Assembly: GCA_017302635.1 (NCBI GenBank)
Contig: JAFLCX010000001.1
Coordinates: 1,364,001-1,428,000 of the forward strand
Source of the DNA: Hyphomicrobiales bacterium
GTDB lineage: Bacteria; Pseudomonadota; Alphaproteobacteria; Rhizobiales; Beijerinckiaceae
Direction: 5' to 3'
DNA: 64,000 nt
Positions within the stretch are counted from its first letter, which is position 1; every line of letters begins with the position of its first letter. The notes beneath the pieces are model-generated. The model saw nothing but the letters and a program-made list of their open reading frames with translations. It did no database searches and was not told the origin of the DNA. This document shows positions 55,559 through 64,000 of this stretch, one piece after another. The translations under genes and the position numbers were made by a program.

Positions 55559-58500
55559 TGGGCTGAAGCCGCCGCGCGCGCCGTCTCGCGCGCCACTCCG
55601 AGACATTTGCCACAATCTGCAATGCGGCCGGCGTGACGATCAGCGTCAGGATGGTCGCGAAAGTGAGCCCGAACAGCATCGCCGTCGAAAGCTGCACCCA
55701 CCATTGCGTGGCTGGTGCTCCGAAGGTCACCTCGCGGCTCAGGAACTCGATATTGATGCCGAAGGCGATGGGCGCCACGCCCAGAACCGAAGACATCGCC
55801 GTCATCACCACCGGTCGCGCGCGCTCGGCGCAAGTCTTGAGAATTGCCTCCGTCGCCTCCATCCCGGCGCGGCGGAAATCGGCATAGGTGTCGATCAGCA
55901 CGATGTTGTTGTTCACGATCACGCCCGCCAGAGAGATGATTCCGAGCCCGGTCATCACCACGCCGAAGGGCTGCTGCATCACCACCAGCCCGATGAACAC
56001 GCCGATCGTCGAGAGCACCACCGACGAGAGAATGAGCCCGACATGCGTGAAGCTGTTGAACTGTGCCAGCAGCACCGCGAAAATCAGGAACATCGCCGCC
56101 GTGAAAGCCTTGGAGAGAAACGCCGAGGCCTTGGCCCTCTCCTCATCCTCGCCCTTCTGGCGGTAGAAAATCCCGGCCTCGTTGAACCCCATCCCGGCGA
56201 GCGCCGCCGCGATATCGGCTTGCGCCTTAGCACTCGGCACCCCTTCGGCGAGGTTTGCAGCGATGTTGATCACGCGCGTGCCGTTGACCCGGTTGAGGAT
56301 GCCCACCGAGCGCGTGGCCTCGCGGCTCACCAGCGAGGCGATCGGCACTGGCCCGGCGGCAGTATTCACCAGCATGTCGTCCAGCTGGTCGAGCGAACGC
56401 TTCTCCTTCGGGAAACGCAGCAGCACTTCCACCGATTTGTCGGTGGTGGAGGGGCGATATTCCGTGAGCTTCACGCCGTTGGTCACGAGTTGCACCGCGG
56501 TGCCGACCGTTCCCGCCGCCGCACCGACCTTCGCGGCCTCGCCACGATCGATGCGCAGGGTCCAGTCGATGCCCGGCAGGGGCAGGCCGTTATCGATATC
56601 CTTGAAGCGGTTGTCGCTCTCGAGAAACGCCACCACCTTCTTCGCCGCCGGCTCTAGCAGTGTTGCATCGAGCGCCGAAAGCTCGATCCGCACCGGCTTG
56701 CCGGTCGGCGGGCCCGCCCTCGGCTTCGAGACAGCAATCTCAATCCCCGGCAGATCAGCCATTTTCTCGCGGATTTCGGCCATGATGGCCGAGGCCTTGC
56801 GGCGCTTCTGCCAGTCGATGAACTCGAACTGCACGATCCCGACCGTATCTTCGGAATACTCGTCGTTCCCGCGCGGCTTCTCTCCGACGCGCGTGTAGAT
56901 TGTCGAGATTTCCTGCATCGAGAAGAGGCGGCTCTCCACCTCCTTCGTCATCTGGTCTTTCTCCGCGAGGCTGAGATTGCCGCGCGCCCGCACCTGCACC
57001 AGCGCGAAATCTGGTTCGACGTCGGGGAAGAACTCGACCCCCTTGCCGTATTTTCCATGCACGGTGGGGATGGCGATCAGCAGGGCGAGCACGATCAGCA
57101 TCGTCTTGCCCGGATGCTTCAGCGCCCATCTCACCGATTTCATGTAGGGCCCGTCGGGCTTCAGCGCGACGTCTTCCGCCCCGGATGTCGAGCGCCCGAG
57201 AATGCCTCCCAGAGCGGGTGCGAAGAACAGCGCGAAGACGAGGCTCGCGAACAGGGTCGCGATCAGCGTGATCGGCAGGTATTTCATGAATTCGCCGACG
57301 ATATCTGGCCAGAACATCAGGGGCGAAAACGCTGCAATGCGCGTGATGGTCGCCGCGATCACCGGCCCGGCCATCTTGTTCGCGGCGAGTTCATAGGCCG
57401 CGCGCGGGTCCATGCCCTCGCTCATGCGCCGCTCGGCATATTCCGTGACGATGATTGCGTCATCGACCAGTTCGCCCACCGCAAGGATGAGGGAGAACAG
57501 CACGACGATGTTCACCGTCAGCCCCGAGAGCTGCAACCCCATGATGCCGCACAAGAACGAGACCGGCACAGCGAGCCCGATGATCAGTGCGGCGCGGAAG
57601 CCCAATGTGGCGAGAATGACCGTCGCCACCAGCAGCACGCCCGTGATCACCGAATTCTGCAAATCGCCGAGCATGGTCCGGATATTGACCGAGCGATCCT
57701 GCGTCGTCACGAGTTCGACTGTCGGCGGCAGCAGCGGCTTCGCGCGCTCGAGCACCACTTTGACGAGGTCGACCGTATCCACGAGGTTGGCACCCGCGCG
57801 CTTCGAGACCTCGATCGTGATCGCGGGCTTGCCATCCACGCGCGTGATGCTGGTCGCATCCTTGAAGGTCGGGCGCACTTCCGCGACATCGCCGAGCCGC
57901 ACCACGGCGCCGGCATTGGCCAGCACGGGAAGCTTCAGGATATCCTCGGGCTTCTCGAGCAGGCTCGGCACTTTCACCGAGAAGCGCCCCTGTTCGCCCT
58001 CCAGTGCGCCCGCCGCGATGAGCGTGTTGCCCGCACCCACCGCCCGGATCAGGTCATCGAGCGACACGCCATAGGCTGCGAGCAGGGTCGGTTCGACAAT
58101 GATCTCCACCACTTCGTCGCGCGCGCCGCGCAATTCGGCGGCGAGCACTCCCGGAACCTGCTCGATCGCGGTGCGCAATTGGCGCGAGAGGCGCACTAGG
58201 GTCTGTTCGGGCACTTCGCCCTTCATCGCCACGATGATCACCGGCGCGAGCGCAAGGCTCACTTCCGTGACCTTGGGTTCGTCCGCCTCGCGCGGCAGGT
58301 CGCGCTTGGCATCCTCCACCTTGGCGCGCACATCGGCGATGGCACGGCGGGCATCAAGCCCGGCGCGGAATTCCAGCAGCACAAATCCCCCGCCCTCATA
58401 GGCGGAGGAACGCATTTCCTTGATATTCGCGACCGATTTCAGCTGCGTTTCGAGGGGGCGCAGGATGAGGCGCTCGGCATCTTCAGGCGAAATACCGCGC

Positions 58501-58655
58501 TGCGTCACCGAGACATAGACAATCGGGATTGCGACATCCGGCTCGGCTTCCTTCGGGATCGTGAGATACGAGGAAATCCCCGCAACGATCAGGAACAGCA
58601 GGGCCGAGATGGTCAGGCGACCGTGGGTGATGGCGTAGCGGATCAGCGCGCTCAT
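55548..58655 (-). CDS. RND efflux transporter permease (AcrB/HAE-1-like)
   Basis: 1035 residues, the family length, with twelve predicted membrane helices and two large periplasmic loops. The N-terminus (ITHGRLTISALLFLIVAGISSYLTIPKEAEPDVAIP) and TM4 (VVLFSLILAVGELVDDAIIVTEYAERR, with Asp398-Asp399 for proton transfer) are characteristic. The form with PKEAEPDVAIPIV resembles the large RND pumps common in alphaproteobacteria rather than AcrB proper. Substrate unknown. It overlaps the adaptor gene by four bases, so the two form an operon, and no outer membrane channel gene lies beside them. Confidence 0.94.
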   Translation of the reverse strand: MSALIRYAITHGRLTISALLFLIVAGISSYLTIPKEAEPDVAIPIVYVSVTQRGISPEDAERLILRPLETQLKSVANIKEMRSSAYEGGGFVLLEFRAGLDARRAIADVRAKVEDAKRDLPREADEPKVTEVSLALAPVIIVAMKGEVPEQTLVRLSRQLRTAIEQVPGVLAAELRGARDEVVEIIVEPTLLAAYGVSLDDLIRAVGAGNTLIAAGALEGEQGRFSVKVPSLLEKPEDILKLPVLANAGAVVRLGDVAEVRPTFKDATSITRVDGKPAITIEVSKRAGANLVDTVDLVKVVLERAKPLLPPTVELVTTQDRSVNIRTMLGDLQNSVITGVLLVATVILATLGFRAALIIGLAVPVSFLCGIMGLQLSGLTVNIVVLFSLILAVGELVDDAIIVTEYAERRMSEGMDPRAAYELAANKMAGPVIAATITRIAAFSPLMFWPDIVGEFMKYLPITLIATLFASLVFALFFAPALGGILGRSTSGAEDVALKPDGPYMKSVRWALKHPGKTMLIVLALLIAIPTVHGKYGKGVEFFPDVEPDFALVQVRARGNLSLAEKDQMTKEVESRLFSMQEISTIYTRVGEKPRGNDEYSEDTVGIVQFEFIDWQKRRKASAIMAEIREKMADLPGIEIAVSKPRAGPPTGKPVRIELSALDATLLEPAAKKVVAFLESDNRFKDIDNGLPLPGIDWTLRIDRGEAAKVGAAAGTVGTAVQLVTNGVKLTEYRPSTTDKSVEVLLRFPKEKRSLDQLDDMLVNTAAGPVPIASLVSREATRSVGILNRVNGTRVINIAANLAEGVPSAKAQADIAAALAGMGFNEAGIFYRQKGEDEERAKASAFLSKAFTAAMFLIFAVLLAQFNSFTHVGLILSSVVLSTIGVFIGLVVMQQPFGVVMTGLGIISLAGVIVNNNIVLIDTYADFRRAGMEATEAILKTCAERARPVVMTAMSSVLGVAPIAFGINIEFLSREVTFGAPATQWWVQLSTAMLFGLTFATILTLIVTPAALQIVANVSEWRARRRARRLQPITA

Positions 58656-59731
58656 GGCTTCGCCAGAGCCTCGACACTGGTCACGGCCTCAGCCTTCTGC
58701 CCTTCGCGGATGAAATCCTGGCCCCGCGTGATGATGCGCATTCCATCGACGAGCCCGCTGACCCACAGATGCGTCGTCTCGTCATCGACGAGTTCCACTG
58801 CAACGAAGCGCACGGTGCCGGTATCATCCACCACGCGCAGGCCGAGCTTGCCCTCAGCCGAGAAGGTGAGGGCCGAACGCGGCACGCGGCTCGCCGCTAC
58901 AGGTGCGAGCGAGAGCAACACCTCGACCGCAATGCCATCGGCAATCGCGGCATCGGCATTCGAGAAGGTGACATCGACGCGATAAGTGCGTGTCGTCCCA
59001 CTCGGTCGGCGCGCGACAAAGCTGATCTTCCCCTCGCGGCTCTCGCCGGTGACAAGCTTCAGGCTCGCCGGATCACCCAGTCGCAAACCGGCGAGGCGAC
59101 GCTCGGGCACCTCGATGATCGCGAGCATCGGGTCCGGCGCGATCAGGTCAGCGATCGTCGCACCCATCTGCACGCCCTGACCGATCTCGACCGGCAGATC
59201 GTTCACGATCCCGGCCATTGGTGCGGCGATCTTCGCGCGCGCGAGTTCCGCCTCGGCGCTCGCCAGCGAAGCTTCCGCCGCCTCTTTCTCGGCGCGCAGT
59301 TGTTCGAGGTTCAGGGTCGGGAAATTCCCGCGCTTGGCGAGCGCTTCGCGCGCCTCCAACTCAGCTGCGCGCTGCGAGAGCCGCGCCTTGGCTTCGGCCA
59401 CCTTCGCCTCGCGCGCTTCGTCCGAAAGTTCAGCGATGAGATCGCCCGGTTTCACCAGCGCACCGCGTTTCACGGCGAGTTTCGTCACGATGCCATTGGT
59501 GCGCGCGCTCACCAGCACGCGCTGGTCGCTCTGCGTGCGCCCGGTGAGCGAGAGCCGCCGCGCGTGCTGTTCGAGCCGCGCGGTTTCCACCAGAACCCGG
59601 AAAGGCGGCTTCTCCGCCTCGCTCATCCGCGCGGGAGGGGCCACGGGCTTGGCATCGCGCAGATAGCCCGAGCCGATCCACAAGGCCGTGACAACAATGA
59701 CGCCGATGGCGGTGATACGCGAGAATTGCAT
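58652..59731 (-). CDS. RND efflux periplasmic adaptor (HlyD/MFP family)
   Basis: 359 residues. An N-terminal anchor (ITAIGVIVVTALWIGSGYL) precedes the lipoyl domain (LTGRTQSDQRVLVSARTNGIVTKLAVKRGALVKPGDLIAEL), a short coiled-coil hairpin (about 110-180), AKIAAPMAGIVNDLPVEIGQGVQ and the barrel and membrane-proximal strands. It links the RND pump to an outer membrane channel. Its stop overlaps the pump start (ATGA). It diverges from the glycosyltransferase gene over 121 bp. Confidence 0.93.
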   Translation of the reverse strand: MQFSRITAIGVIVVTALWIGSGYLRDAKPVAPPARMSEAEKPPFRVLVETARLEQHARRLSLTGRTQSDQRVLVSARTNGIVTKLAVKRGALVKPGDLIAELSDEAREAKVAEAKARLSQRAAELEAREALAKRGNFPTLNLEQLRAEKEAAEASLASAEAELARAKIAAPMAGIVNDLPVEIGQGVQMGATIADLIAPDPMLAIIEVPERRLAGLRLGDPASLKLVTGESREGKISFVARRPSGTTRTYRVDVTFSNADAAIADGIAVEVLLSLAPVAASRVPRSALTFSAEGKLGLRVVDDTGTVRFVAVELVDDETTHLWVSGLVDGMRIITRGQDFIREGQKAEAVTSVEALAKP

Positions 59732-59852
59732 GGGGGCTGAATTGTCCTGAGCTTCTCTGGGCCACCGGCATAGGCAGGCAAGGGGTTGGGTGCAAGCGCT
59801 GTCTCGCAGAGCCGGGATTGACCCCGTCTATACGCTGGCGCATGACCAAGAG

Positions 59853-61031
59853 ATGTCATCATCATTGAAAAGCGATGAGAAAAAGGCGAACGGCCGCCGC
59901 CTGCTCTATGTCGTGACGGAGGATTGGTTCTTCGTCTCGCATTTCATTGGGTTTGCCCGTGCGGCCCAGCGCGATGGTTTTGCAGTCGGCCTCGTCACCC
60001 GGCTCGGCAAGCATCGTGCTGTCCTTGAAGCCGAAGGGTTCGAACTCTTTCCGCTCGAAGGCGGGCGTGGCAGCGTCGCGCCAGGAGCAGCGTTGCAGGA
60101 AGTGGCGGCGATCCGCGCGGCGATGGCGGCCTTCTCGCCCGATATCGTGCATCTCATTGCCCTGCGCCCGGTGCTGCTCGGCGCTCTGGCGGCTGTTGGA
60201 AGGCGCGATGTCGCGCTGGTTCTGGCCCCCACCGGCCTCGGTTATCTCTGGGCCAGCCAGAGCGGGAAAGCCCGGCTGCTGCGACAGGTCGTGCGGTTCA
60301 CCATGCGCGCCATATTGCGACGACCAAAGCTCGCCCTTCTTTTCGAGAACCGCGATGATGCCGCCGAATTCGGCCTCACGATCGATGATCCGCGCCTCAC
60401 TTTGCTCGGGGGAGCGGGCGTGGATGGCGATGCCTTTCCGGCGCGGCCCGATCCCGGCGGCAGTCCCGTGCGCTTCGGGCTTGTCGCGCGGATGCTGCGC
60501 TCGAAAGGCGGGCCTCTGGCGATCGAGGCAATTCGCCGGGCTCGCACCGGGGGTGCGGATGTCCAACTCGATCTCTTCGGCGCGACCGATCCGGCCAATG
60601 CCGACAGCATGACAGAATCCGAGTTACACGCCGCCTCATCCGAGCCGGGCATCGTCTGGCATGGCCGGGTGGATGACCTCTCCTCGGTCTGGCGCGATGT
60701 CCATGTGGCCCTGCTGCCCACCAGCTACCGCGAGGGCCTGCCGCGCGCACTCCTTGAAGCAGCGGCATCGGGGCGACCGATCATCACGACCGACAGCCCC
60801 GGCTGTCGTGAAATCGCGCTCGATGGCCGGACCGGAATTCTCGTCCCGTCGGGCGACGTCGCGGCCACCGCTATCGCCATCACGCGGTTGGCCGCCGACG
60901 CAGCCTTGCGGCAGATGATGGGGGTGGCATCGCGCGCCCATTTCGAAACGCGCTTCACGGCGCAAATCGTCGAGCGGGACGTGGTTCGGGCCTACCGTTC
61001 CTTGTTGCAGGAGCAGTCGGCAGATGGATGA
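59853..61031 (+). CDS. Glycosyltransferase family 4-like protein
   Basis: 392 residues, GT-B fold. The N-terminal half (LLYVVTEDWFFVSHFIGFARAAQRDGFAVGLVTR) and the donor-binding half (VRFGLVARMLRSKGGPLAIEAIRRA, then EGLPRALLEAAASGRPIITTDSPGCREIALDGRTGILVPSGD) match GT4 enzymes that build lipopolysaccharide or exopolysaccharide (similar to the RfaG/PglA type). The sugar and acceptor are unknown. The start at 59853 lacks a good SD, and a GTG at 59790 is an alternative. The methyltransferase gene overlaps its stop by 8 bases. Confidence 0.87.
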   Translation: MSSSLKSDEKKANGRRLLYVVTEDWFFVSHFIGFARAAQRDGFAVGLVTRLGKHRAVLEAEGFELFPLEGGRGSVAPGAALQEVAAIRAAMAAFSPDIVHLIALRPVLLGALAAVGRRDVALVLAPTGLGYLWASQSGKARLLRQVVRFTMRAILRRPKLALLFENRDDAAEFGLTIDDPRLTLLGGAGVDGDAFPARPDPGGSPVRFGLVARMLRSKGGPLAIEAIRRARTGGADVQLDLFGATDPANADSMTESELHAASSEPGIVWHGRVDDLSSVWRDVHVALLPTSYREGLPRALLEAAASGRPIITTDSPGCREIALDGRTGILVPSGDVAATAIAITRLAADAALRQMMGVASRAHFETRFTAQIVERDVVRAYRSLLQEQSADG

Positions 61032-61671
61032 GGCCGCAAGGCGAGCCTTCATCGCCCGTGAAACTGCCCTGTTGGGCGTGCCGCATGTGCCGGAAGTCCG
61101 CCTGCATCTCGCGCATGAGGCCATCGCCCTCTGGCAGAAAACCGAAGACGAGCTTGCTGAAATGGGCCTGCCGCCACCCTTCTGGGCCTTCGCCTGGGCC
61201 GGCGGGCAGGCGCTCGCGCGTTACATTCTGGATCATCCCGAAACCGTGCGCGGCCAGCGCGTGCTCGATTTCGCTTCAGGGTCCGGTCTGGTTGGCATCG
61301 CGGCAGCGAGGGCGGGTGCCATGCATGTCCTCTGCGCCGATATCGATGCCTTCGCCATGAGCGCCATTGCACTCAATGCCAAAGCCAATGGCGTTGTCGT
61401 CGAGCCGGTGGGGCGCGACGTCATCGGCGAGGCTGGGGATTGGGATGCCATCCTCGCGGGCGATATCCTCTACGAGCAGGGCCTCGCGGCGCGCGTGATC
61501 GCCTGGCTCGAGGCCGAACAGGCGCGCGGCGTTGCGGTGCTGATCGGCGATCCCGGCCGCTCCTACATGCCGCGCGAGAAGCTCACGGCACTCGCGACCT
61601 ACGAGGTGCCGGTGGTGGGCGCGCTGGAGGACAACGAGGTCAAGAAGACGAGCGTGTGGAAGCTTGCGTAA
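61024..61671 (+). CDS. Protein methyltransferase, ETF-beta lysine methyltransferase (METTL20)-like
   Basis: 215 residues. The class I SAM motif VLDFASGSGLVGIAAARAGA follows the hallmark PPPFWAFAWAGGQALARYILDHPETVRG, and DAILAGDILYEQ is the catalytic-strand motif. This layout matches METTL20, the enzyme that trimethylates lysines of the electron transfer flavoprotein beta subunit, which has active homologues in Agrobacterium. It is cytosolic. It overlaps the glycosyltransferase gene by 8 bp, which suggests co-translation, though no functional link is evident. It ends at a strong terminator. A ribosomal protein methyltransferase is an alternative. Confidence 0.83.
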   Translation: MDEAARRAFIARETALLGVPHVPEVRLHLAHEAIALWQKTEDELAEMGLPPPFWAFAWAGGQALARYILDHPETVRGQRVLDFASGSGLVGIAAARAGAMHVLCADIDAFAMSAIALNAKANGVVVEPVGRDVIGEAGDWDAILAGDILYEQGLAARVIAWLEAEQARGVAVLIGDPGRSYMPREKLTALATYEVPVVGALEDNEVKKTSVWKLA

Positions 61672-61677
61672 AAAAAA

Positions 61678-61695
61678 GCCCGGATTTCTCCGGGC
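61678..61695. terminator. Bidirectional terminator between the methyltransferase and doxX
   Basis: A 7-bp stem, GCCCGGA (61678-61684) and TCCGGGC (61689-61695), encloses loop TTTC. A run of eight A on the left gives an excellent T tract on the minus strand, ending doxX; CTTTCC on the right serves the plus strand. Confidence 0.85.
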
Positions 61696-61722
61696 CTTTC
61701 CTGTCGCATGCGACGTTCCGGC

Positions 61723-62118
61723 TCAGCCGCCCTTGCGGCCATCCACCGAGAGTGCGCCCGCGCCGGCAACCATCAGCACGAGCAGCAGGCCCGCAATCGA
61801 CATGTTCTTGAAGAAGAACAAGGATTGCACCGGGTCTGAGAGCTTGAAATGGAACAGCAGGCTTGCGAGCACCGTGAACCCGGCCAATGCAAGCGCGGCC
61901 CAGCGGGTTTTGAATCCCACGATCAGCATCAGGCCGAACACGAGTTCCGCAGCGATCACCAGCGGCAGAAGCAAACCGGGCACGCCCGCGCTTTCCATGT
62001 ATTTCTGCGTGCCGGCATAACCGCCGATCTTTGCCCAGCCAGCATAGGCGAACATGAAACCCACCGGCAGGCGGGCGACGAGAAGAGTGAGATTCTTCAC
62101 AAACGGGTTGGACAACAT
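61723..62118 (-). CDS. DoxX family membrane protein
   Basis: 131 residues with four membrane helices (LLVARLPVGFMFAYAGWAKIGG, LLLPLVIAAELVFGLMLIVG, AALALAGFTVLASLLF, IAGLLLVLMVAGAGALSVDG). The pattern GFMFAYAGWAKI-GG and AELVFGLMLIVGFKTRWAALALAGFTV is that of DoxX. The role is unclear; some relatives take part in oxidant defence with other membrane partners. AGGAG is seen about 15 nt, and AAGGA 3 nt, before the ATG. It has its own promoter candidate and a terminator, so it is monocistronic. Confidence 0.88.
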   Translation of the reverse strand: MLSNPFVKNLTLLVARLPVGFMFAYAGWAKIGGYAGTQKYMESAGVPGLLLPLVIAAELVFGLMLIVGFKTRWAALALAGFTVLASLLFHFKLSDPVQSLFFFKNMSIAGLLLVLMVAGAGALSVDGRKGG

Positions 62119-62150
62119 GATCCTTGAGGCTCCTGGATTGAACTGGCGCG

Positions 62151-62179
62151 ACCCTAAATTTGCAAAATCGGAATGTCAA
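62151..62179 (-). promoter_or_regulatory. Possible doxX promoter
   Basis: On the minus strand a perfect -35 TTGACA (62179-62174) is followed after 17 bp by TAGGGT (62156-62151), a weak -10. The surrounding 60 bp are far more AT-rich than the rest of the window, which supports a promoter region. Confidence 0.4.
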
Positions 62180-62230
62180 AGACCCTTCAATCAATTCAAA
62201 TTTGTAATAATGCAATTATTCAATCAAAAA

Positions 62231-62254
62231 AAGACCCGGATCGCTCCGGGTCTT
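62231..62254 (-). terminator. Rho-independent terminator of groEL
   Basis: A perfect 10-bp stem, AAGACCCGGA (62231-62240) and TCCGGGTCTT (62245-62254), encloses loop TCGC. On the minus strand it is followed by TTTTTTTGATTG, an ideal T tract. It lies about 105 bp after the groEL stop. Confidence 0.9.
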
Positions 62255-62280
62255 CGCATTTCTGCATAGGAAAAAAGGCC

Positions 62281-62304
62281 GGATCGGAAATCCATTCCGC
62301 CGTC
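62281..62304. repeat. Displaced copy of the groEL 3' end
   Basis: The 24 bp at 62281-62304 match 62358-62381, the last codons and stop of groEL, at 22 of 24 positions. The copy lies 77 bp downstream of the gene end and is read as the codons for Gly-Met-Asp-Phe with the stop changed to an Arg codon (CGA). Confidence 0.6.
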
Positions 62305-62309
62305 ACTCA

Positions 62310-62327
62310 TTCCGGGCCTGCCCGGAA
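62310..62327. repeat. REP-like palindrome after groEL
   Basis: TTCCGGG (62310-62316) and CCCGGAA (62321-62327) form a 7-bp stem with loop CCTG (or 8 bp with a 2-base centre). The flanks (ACTCA...CGAGCATC) and its place between a gene end and a terminator resemble the pair after clpB in style, not in sequence. Confidence 0.45.
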
Positions 62328-62360
62328 CGAGCATCAGGCAAAGCGTGGGCCAGGGATGGA

Positions 62361-64000
<1,640 letters not shown>

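Noticed and set aside
57057..58199. 380-codon plus-strand frame opposite the RND pump
   Set aside because: It is the complement of conserved pump sequence with no start signals.

Overview
The window is a dense, GC-rich stretch of bacterial chromosome carrying about 67 protein genes and almost only core functions. No tRNA, rRNA, insertion sequence, phage gene or CRISPR array was seen. Gene content and order point to an alphaproteobacterium of the Rhizobiales (Hyphomicrobiales). The evidence is the secA-ppiC-argJ-mutT run, comF-grxC-nitrilase-DUF1178 beside ubiG, lysC-ptsP-prfA-prmC-DUF4167-clpB, DUF1476 beside purC-purS-purQ, metX-metW, the PHB set phaA-phaB-phaR, and dispersed palindromes of the rhizobial type. 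I cannot name the genus from the sequence alone.

Layout. Positions 1-9.2 kb hold the N-terminal half of secA, a PpiC foldase, a PAS protein, argJ-mutT, an NDUFAF5-like methyltransferase, comF, grxC, a small secreted protein, a nitrilase and DUF1178. Positions 9.2-20.4 kb hold ubiG, lysC, the translationally coupled ptsP-prfA-prmC, DUF4167, a MOSC protein and clpB. Positions 20.4-29 kb hold two small membrane proteins, a CpdR-like regulator with hpt and an MJ0042 zinc-ribbon protein, then ftsE-ftsX-ydcF-plsC, a glutamylcyclotransferase-like gene and DUF2125. Positions 29-36.8 kb hold an aromatic amino acid operon (chorismate mutase-hisC-tyrC) divergent from metX-metW, a methyltransferase that overlaps metW, and gloB-cupin-GNAT. 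Positions 36.8-44 kb hold an exporter, phaB, phaA, phaR, a GGDEF/EAL protein, a small unknown gene, rpmF and ispA. Positions 44-49.7 kb hold a MacA-MacB exporter, an esterase, an HpcH-type aldolase and the ATP synthase inhibitor zeta. Positions 49.9-53.6 kb hold purC-purS-purQ, ispG and zur. Positions 53.7-64 kb hold bdhA-patatin, an RND pump, a glycosyltransferase, an ETF-beta lysine methyltransferase-like gene, doxX and groEL, which is cut only at its first codons.

How the parts fit. PHB synthesis (phaA, phaB), granule control (phaR) and PHB use (bdhA) all lie here but in two blocks. The aromatic and methionine genes share one divergent control region. Several genes overlap by 4 bases, which implies translational coupling.

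The most interesting non-coding structures are three. First, a three-segment terminator/antiterminator-like arrangement begins at the first base after the purC stop, ahead of purS. Second, two 24-bp dyads exactly 40 bp apart, plus a degenerate third, lie over the metX promoter region. Third, an 18-bp perfect palindrome sits in the clpB promoter region. A MacA adaptor with an inserted helical LTxxQ (Spy/CpxP-like) segment and a 41-residue antisense tail on a methyltransferase are the oddest coding features.
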